Position numbers and translations under genes: made by a program. The notes below the pieces were generated by a model. That model was not told the origin of the DNA. It saw nothing but the letters and a program-made list of their open reading frames with translations, and did no database searches. Of a stretch of 64,000 bases of DNA, positions 60,643-64,000 are shown piece after piece. The number at the start of each line of letters is the position of its first letter. Within the stretch, counting starts at the first letter, position 1. Source of the stretch: Polaromonas sp. CF318 (GTDB taxonomy: Bacteria > Pseudomonadota > Gammaproteobacteria > Burkholderiales > Burkholderiaceae_C); the NCBI RefSeq assembly GCF_000282655.1, contig NZ_AKIV01000065.1, positions 21,802 through 85,801 on the forward strand, in the 5' to 3' direction.

Positions 60643-60676
60643 AAAAAGCAAAAGCCAATACATCAAGGAGACCCGC

Positions 60677-61162
60677 ATGGACATGGAAGCACGAGGCCAC
60701 AGCGAACACCCCGAGGCATTGCGCCTCTGGCTGCGCATGCTGACCTGCACGCAGCTGGTGGAAAAGCAGGTGCGCACCCAGCTGCGCGAGCAGTTCGACA
60801 CCACGCTGCCGCGCTTCGACCTGATGGCGCAGCTCGAGCGCAGCCCCGAGGGCCTGAAGATGAACGAGCTGTCGCGCCGCATGATGGTGACGGGCGGCAA
60901 CGTCACCGGCATCACCGACCAGCTGGTGGCCGAAGGCCTGGTCGAGCGTGTGGACGTGGAGGGCGACCGGCGCGCCTACCGCGTGCGCCTGACGTCCCGC
61001 GGGCGCAAGCTGTTTGACGAAATGGCGACCGAGCACGAGGCCTGGATCGTCGCGGCCTTTGAGGCCTTGTCCCCGCGCGAGGTCGAATCCCTGCACAAGC
61101 TGCTGGGCAAGGTCAAGCAGCACCACAACCAACTTGCCGACGCAAAACTGGAAACCCCATGA
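60677..61162 (+). CDS. MarR-family regulator of the anthranilate cluster
   Basis: A 161-residue winged-helix protein with the MarR core ([63 protein letters not shown]). Members of this group commonly sense aryl-CoA thioesters. AAGGAG precedes the start at 60677. It overlaps the hydratase gene by ATGA. It probably represses the cluster until the aminobenzoyl-CoA ester is made; the operator candidate is at 58266-58280. Confidence 0.88.
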   Translation: MDMEARGHSEHPEALRLWLRMLTCTQLVEKQVRTQLREQFDTTLPRFDLMAQLERSPEGLKMNELSRRMMVTGGNVTGITDQLVAEGLVERVDVEGDRRAYRVRLTSRGRKLFDEMATEHEAWIVAAFEALSPREVESLHKLLGKVKQHHNQLADAKLETP

Positions 61163-62013
61163 AACACTACATAGGCCTGGCCAATCCCATGCACGCGCAG
61201 TTCGATGCGATGGCCCACCACCAGGCGGAGCATTTCGCCTATGCCTTCGACGCCGGCGTCGCGACGCTGACCTTGAACCGCCCCGAGCGCAAAAACCCGC
61301 TGACCTTTGACTCCTATGCCGAGCTGCGCGATCTGTTCCGCACGCTCAACAGCGCGACCGACGTGAAAACAGTGGTCATCACCGGCGCGGGCGGCAATTT
61401 TTGCTCGGGCGGCGACGTGCACGAAATCATCGGGCCGCTCACCAAGATGAGCATGCCCGAGCTGCTGGAGTTCACGCGCATGACGGGCGACCTGATCAAG
61501 GCCATGCGCCTGTGCCCGCAGCCCATCATCGCGGCGATCGACGGCATCTGCGCCGGCGCGGGCGCCATGATGGCGCTGGCGGCCGACATGCGCCTGGGAA
61601 CGGCCCAGGCCAAGACGGCTTTTCTGTTCACGCGCGTGGGCCTGGCCGGCGCCGACATGGGCGCCTGCGCGCTGCTGCCGCGCCTGATAGGCCAGGGCCG
61701 CGCGTCTGAGCTGCTGTTCACCGGCCGCGCCATGAACGCGCAGGAAGGCCTGCAGTGGGGCTTCTTCAACGCCCTGCATGAGCCGCAGGAGCTGCTGGCG
61801 CAGGCGCAGAAGTTGGCGCTGGAGCTGGCCGATGGCCCGACCTTCGCGCACGGCATGACCAAGACCATGCTGCACCAGGAATGGGCCATGACGCTGGACC
61901 AGGCCATAGAGGCCGAGGCGCAGGCGCAGGCCATCTGCATGCAGACCAAGGACTTCACGCGCGCCTACGAGGCCTTCGCGGCCAGACAGAAACCGGTGTT
62001 CCGCGGCGACTGA
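61159..62013 (+). CDS. Enoyl-CoA hydratase/isomerase family protein
   Basis: A 284-residue crotonase-fold protein with the oxyanion and active-site segments ([19 protein letters not shown] and [29 protein letters not shown]). In the aminobenzoyl-CoA pathway such enzymes act in ring opening or in beta-oxidation of the non-aromatic product. ATGA overlap with the MarR gene. Specific step not resolvable from sequence. Confidence 0.88.
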   Translation: MKHYIGLANPMHAQFDAMAHHQAEHFAYAFDAGVATLTLNRPERKNPLTFDSYAELRDLFRTLNSATDVKTVVITGAGGNFCSGGDVHEIIGPLTKMSMPELLEFTRMTGDLIKAMRLCPQPIIAAIDGICAGAGAMMALAADMRLGTAQAKTAFLFTRVGLAGADMGACALLPRLIGQGRASELLFTGRAMNAQEGLQWGFFNALHEPQELLAQAQKLALELADGPTFAHGMTKTMLHQEWAMTLDQAIEAEAQAQAICMQTKDFTRAYEAFAARQKPVFRGD

Positions 62014-62037
62014 GCACAGCACAACAAGGATTCAGGC

Positions 62038-63219
62038 ATGAAATCGAGCACCGCCCACCTGGCTTTGCCTTTTTTTGACGAGGTTCACCGCGAGCTGGGG
62101 CAGCGCCTGGCCGGCTGGGTGCCCCAGCAGCAGGTCGACGAGAGCGACGACCGCAAGGCCTGCAAGGAATGGGTGGCCTTGCTGGGCGGCCAGGGCTGGC
62201 TGCGCTACTGCGTGCCGGCGGGCAAGGACGGCGCCCTGGGCGGCGCGCTGGAGAAACTGGACTCGCGTGCGCTGGTGATCCTGCGTGAGACACTGGCCTT
62301 TCATTCGCCCCTGGCCGACTTCGCGTTTGCCATGCAGGGCCTGGGCAGCGGCGCCATCACGCTGGCCGGCACGCCGGCGCAGCAGGCGGCCTATCTGCCC
62401 CTGGTGGCCAGCGGCAAAAAAATCGCGGCTTTTGCCCTGAGCGAGCCCGACGCGGGCTCGGACGTTGGCGCCATGGGGACCTCGGCCACCGGCAGCGGCG
62501 AAGGCTGGACCCTGAACGGCAGCAAGACCTGGATCAGCAACGGCGGCATCGCGGATTTTTACGTGACCTTCGCCAAGACCGACCCCGAGGCCGGCACGCG
62601 CGGCATCACGGCCTTCATCGTCGATGCCGCCAACCCGGGCCTGGACAGCAGCGAGCACATCGCCGTGATGGCGCCGCACCCGCTGGCCACGCTGAAGTTC
62701 GTGCACTGCAAGCTGCCCGGGGACGCGCAGCTGGGCGCGCTGCATGGCGGCTTCAAGCTGGCGATGCAGACGCTGGACATCTTCCGCGCCTCGGTGGCGG
62801 CCGCCGCGTTGGGCATGGCGCGCCGTGCACTGGCCGAGGCGGTGCGCTTTTCCAAGGAACGAAAAATGTTCGGCCAGACACTGGCCGACTTCCAGCTGAC
62901 GCAGGCCAAGCTCGGCGAAATGGCGGTCCTGGTCGACGCCGCCGCGCTGCTGACCTACCGCGCCGCCTGGATGCGCGACGAAAGCGAACGCCTGGGCAGC
63001 GGCGCGCGCATCACCGCCGAGGCGGCCATGGCCAAGATGACGGCCACCGAGAACGCGCAGAAGGTCATCGACATGGCGCTGCAAATGCACGGCGGCCTGG
63101 GCGTGAAGGTGGGCACCAAGGTGGAAAGCCTGTACCGCGACATACGCTCGCTGCGCATTTACGAAGGCGCGACCGAAGTGCAGCAACTCATTATTGGAAA
63201 GGCCCAATTGCAATCATGA
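62038..63219 (+). CDS. Acyl-CoA dehydrogenase
   Basis: A 393-residue FAD-dependent dehydrogenase: [12 protein letters not shown] (N-terminal/middle-domain motif), the [41 protein letters not shown] block and the closing [23 protein letters not shown]. It oxidises an acyl-CoA at the alpha-beta bond. It lies in the anthranilate cluster, 24 bp after the hydratase and overlapping the ligase start by ATGA. Confidence 0.9.
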   Translation: MKSSTAHLALPFFDEVHRELGQRLAGWVPQQQVDESDDRKACKEWVALLGGQGWLRYCVPAGKDGALGGALEKLDSRALVILRETLAFHSPLADFAFAMQGLGSGAITLAGTPAQQAAYLPLVASGKKIAAFALSEPDAGSDVGAMGTSATGSGEGWTLNGSKTWISNGGIADFYVTFAKTDPEAGTRGITAFIVDAANPGLDSSEHIAVMAPHPLATLKFVHCKLPGDAQLGALHGGFKLAMQTLDIFRASVAAAALGMARRALAEAVRFSKERKMFGQTLADFQLTQAKLGEMAVLVDAAALLTYRAAWMRDESERLGSGARITAEAAMAKMTATENAQKVIDMALQMHGGLGVKVGTKVESLYRDIRSLRIYEGATEVQQLIIGKAQLQS

Positions 63220-64000
63220 GCACCTCCGTCTCCGATCCGATCAAAAGTGTCACCGCGGCGCCCTCCGCGCCTTCCGCGCAGCCGGACCGTTTTGTGCACG
63301 AGCGCCTGCCGGCGCCCGAGCAGCTGCCGCGCATGGAATACGCACTGCCCGAGCTGCGCATCCCGGCGCAGGCCAACCTGGTGCAGTCCCTGTTCGACAA
63401 GGCGATTCGCGAGGGGCGCGGCGACAAGCCGCTGCTTCGCTCGGACAGGATCACGCTGAGCTACACCGAAGCGCTGGAGCGCGTGAACCGCATCGCGCAG
63501 GTGCTGACCGAAGACTTCGGCTTGAAACCCGGCAACCGCGTGCTGCTGCGCGGCGGCAATTCCATCGGCATGGCGCTGGCCTGGCTGGGTGTGGTGCAGG
63601 CCGGGCTGGTGGCGGTGGCGACCATGCCGCTGCTGCGCGCCAAGGAGCTCGGCGAGATCATCGAAAAAGCCCGGCCCGCGCTGGCCTTGTGCGATGCCAC
63701 GCTGCTGGAGGAATTGCAGGCGGCGCAGGCGCAAAGCGATGTGCTGCCCACCATCGTGCCCTTTAACCTGATGGATGCGCCCGGTTCGCTGGCCGTGCTG
63801 TCGGCGCAAAAGGACGGCAACTTCAAGCCCTGCCCGGTGTCGGCCGACGACATCGCCCTGATGGCTTTTACCTCGGGCACCACGGGCAAGCCCAAGGCCG
63901 CGGTGCACACGCACCGCGACGTGCTGGCCGCCTGCGAGGCCTGGCCGCGCCATGTGCTCAAGGCGAACCCGGACGACATCGTGGTCGGCTCCCCCCCCCC
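63216..64000 (+). CDS. 2-Aminobenzoate-CoA ligase, 3' partial
   Basis: The frame is open to the right edge (about 261 residues seen). It is an ANL-superfamily ligase with the AMP-binding P-loop [20 protein letters not shown] and the opening [15 protein letters not shown], a pattern I associate with 2-aminobenzoate-CoA ligases. It would activate anthranilate to the CoA ester, the substrate of the monooxygenase upstream. The window ends in ten C residues inside a segment that usually reads G-S-P-P-L, so the last bases may be a homopolymer or an assembly edge. Confidence 0.85.
   Translation, partial: MSTSVSDPIKSVTAAPSAPSAQPDRFVHERLPAPEQLPRMEYALPELRIPAQANLVQSLFDKAIREGRGDKPLLRSDRITLSYTEALERVNRIAQVLTEDFGLKPGNRVLLRGGNSIGMALAWLGVVQAGLVAVATMPLLRAKELGEIIEKARPALALCDATLLEELQAAQAQSDVLPTIVPFNLMDAPGSLAVLSAQKDGNFKPCPVSADDIALMAFTSGTTGKPKAAVHTHRDVLAACEAWPRHVLKANPDDIVVGSPP

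Overview
The window is a dense, GC-rich (by eye about 64-65 %) bacterial chromosome segment, most likely from a betaproteobacterium of the Comamonadaceae (Polaromonas/Rhodoferax/Variovorax type). Grounds for this are a PhaM-type PHA granule protein, DUF1840/DUF2145/DUF2160/DUF2846 proteins, a glycerol ABC transporter of the GlpSTPQV type beside glpKRD, a spc operon that starts at rplN without the S10 operon before it, and a family of G/C-rich intergenic hairpin repeats. No IS, prophage, integrase or CRISPR array is visible. The species call is inference, because no rRNA gene is present.

Layout. 1-7200: end of an FAH-family hydrolase, a MITE-like inverted-repeat segment, a MORN-type exported protein, MarC, PhaM, a FIST protein, an M29/NicX-like metalloenzyme and an XRE-type regulator. 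7297-14883: a tightly overlapped run (CREST/ceramidase-like membrane protein, LplT-PlsC fusion, DUF805, FAD-oxidase/methyltransferase fusion, exported protein, alpha/beta hydrolase) that looks like an undescribed membrane-lipid modification cluster. 15006-19630: small membrane or exported proteins, DUF2145, a coiled-coil zinc-ribbon membrane protein, an aldo/keto reductase and a lipoprotein. 19640-26290 (minus): queA-tgt followed by GT9, GtrA, GT39 and a NlpC/P60-like lipoprotein, i.e. tRNA queuosine genes joined to envelope-glycan genes. 26308-30966: recG, oxyR, dps, ubiA. 31036-35765 (minus): small Lys/Ala-rich exported protein, proC, phytase-like lipoprotein, glpK, glpR. 36065-43951 (plus): glpS-glpT-glpP-glpQ-DUF2160-glpV and glpD, divergent from glpR. 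Together these import glycerol, phosphorylate it (GlpK) and oxidise it to DHAP (GlpD). 44133-53271: the spc and alpha ribosomal clusters (rplN to rplQ, with secY, infA, rpmJ and rpoA), with a near-consensus promoter and an intrinsic-terminator-like hairpin between rpsK and rpsD; initiator tRNA-fMet follows. 53501-58189: an interrupted HlyC-like acyltransferase, two lipoproteins, a TPR/Sel1 protein, DUF1840 and a 2OG-Fe dioxygenase. 58318-64000: an aerobic CoA-linked anthranilate (2-aminobenzoate) degradation cluster (monooxygenase/reductase, MarR regulator, enoyl-CoA hydratase, acyl-CoA dehydrogenase, truncated 2-aminobenzoate-CoA ligase).

Most promising for novelty: the 7297-14883 lipid-type cluster with its FAD-oxidase/methyltransferase fusion; the HlyC-like gene with an in-frame TGA; the rpsK-rpsD terminator and rpsD leader hairpins; and two pairs of shared palindromic operators. 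All functional statements are from reading the sequence and recalled family knowledge; no database search was run.
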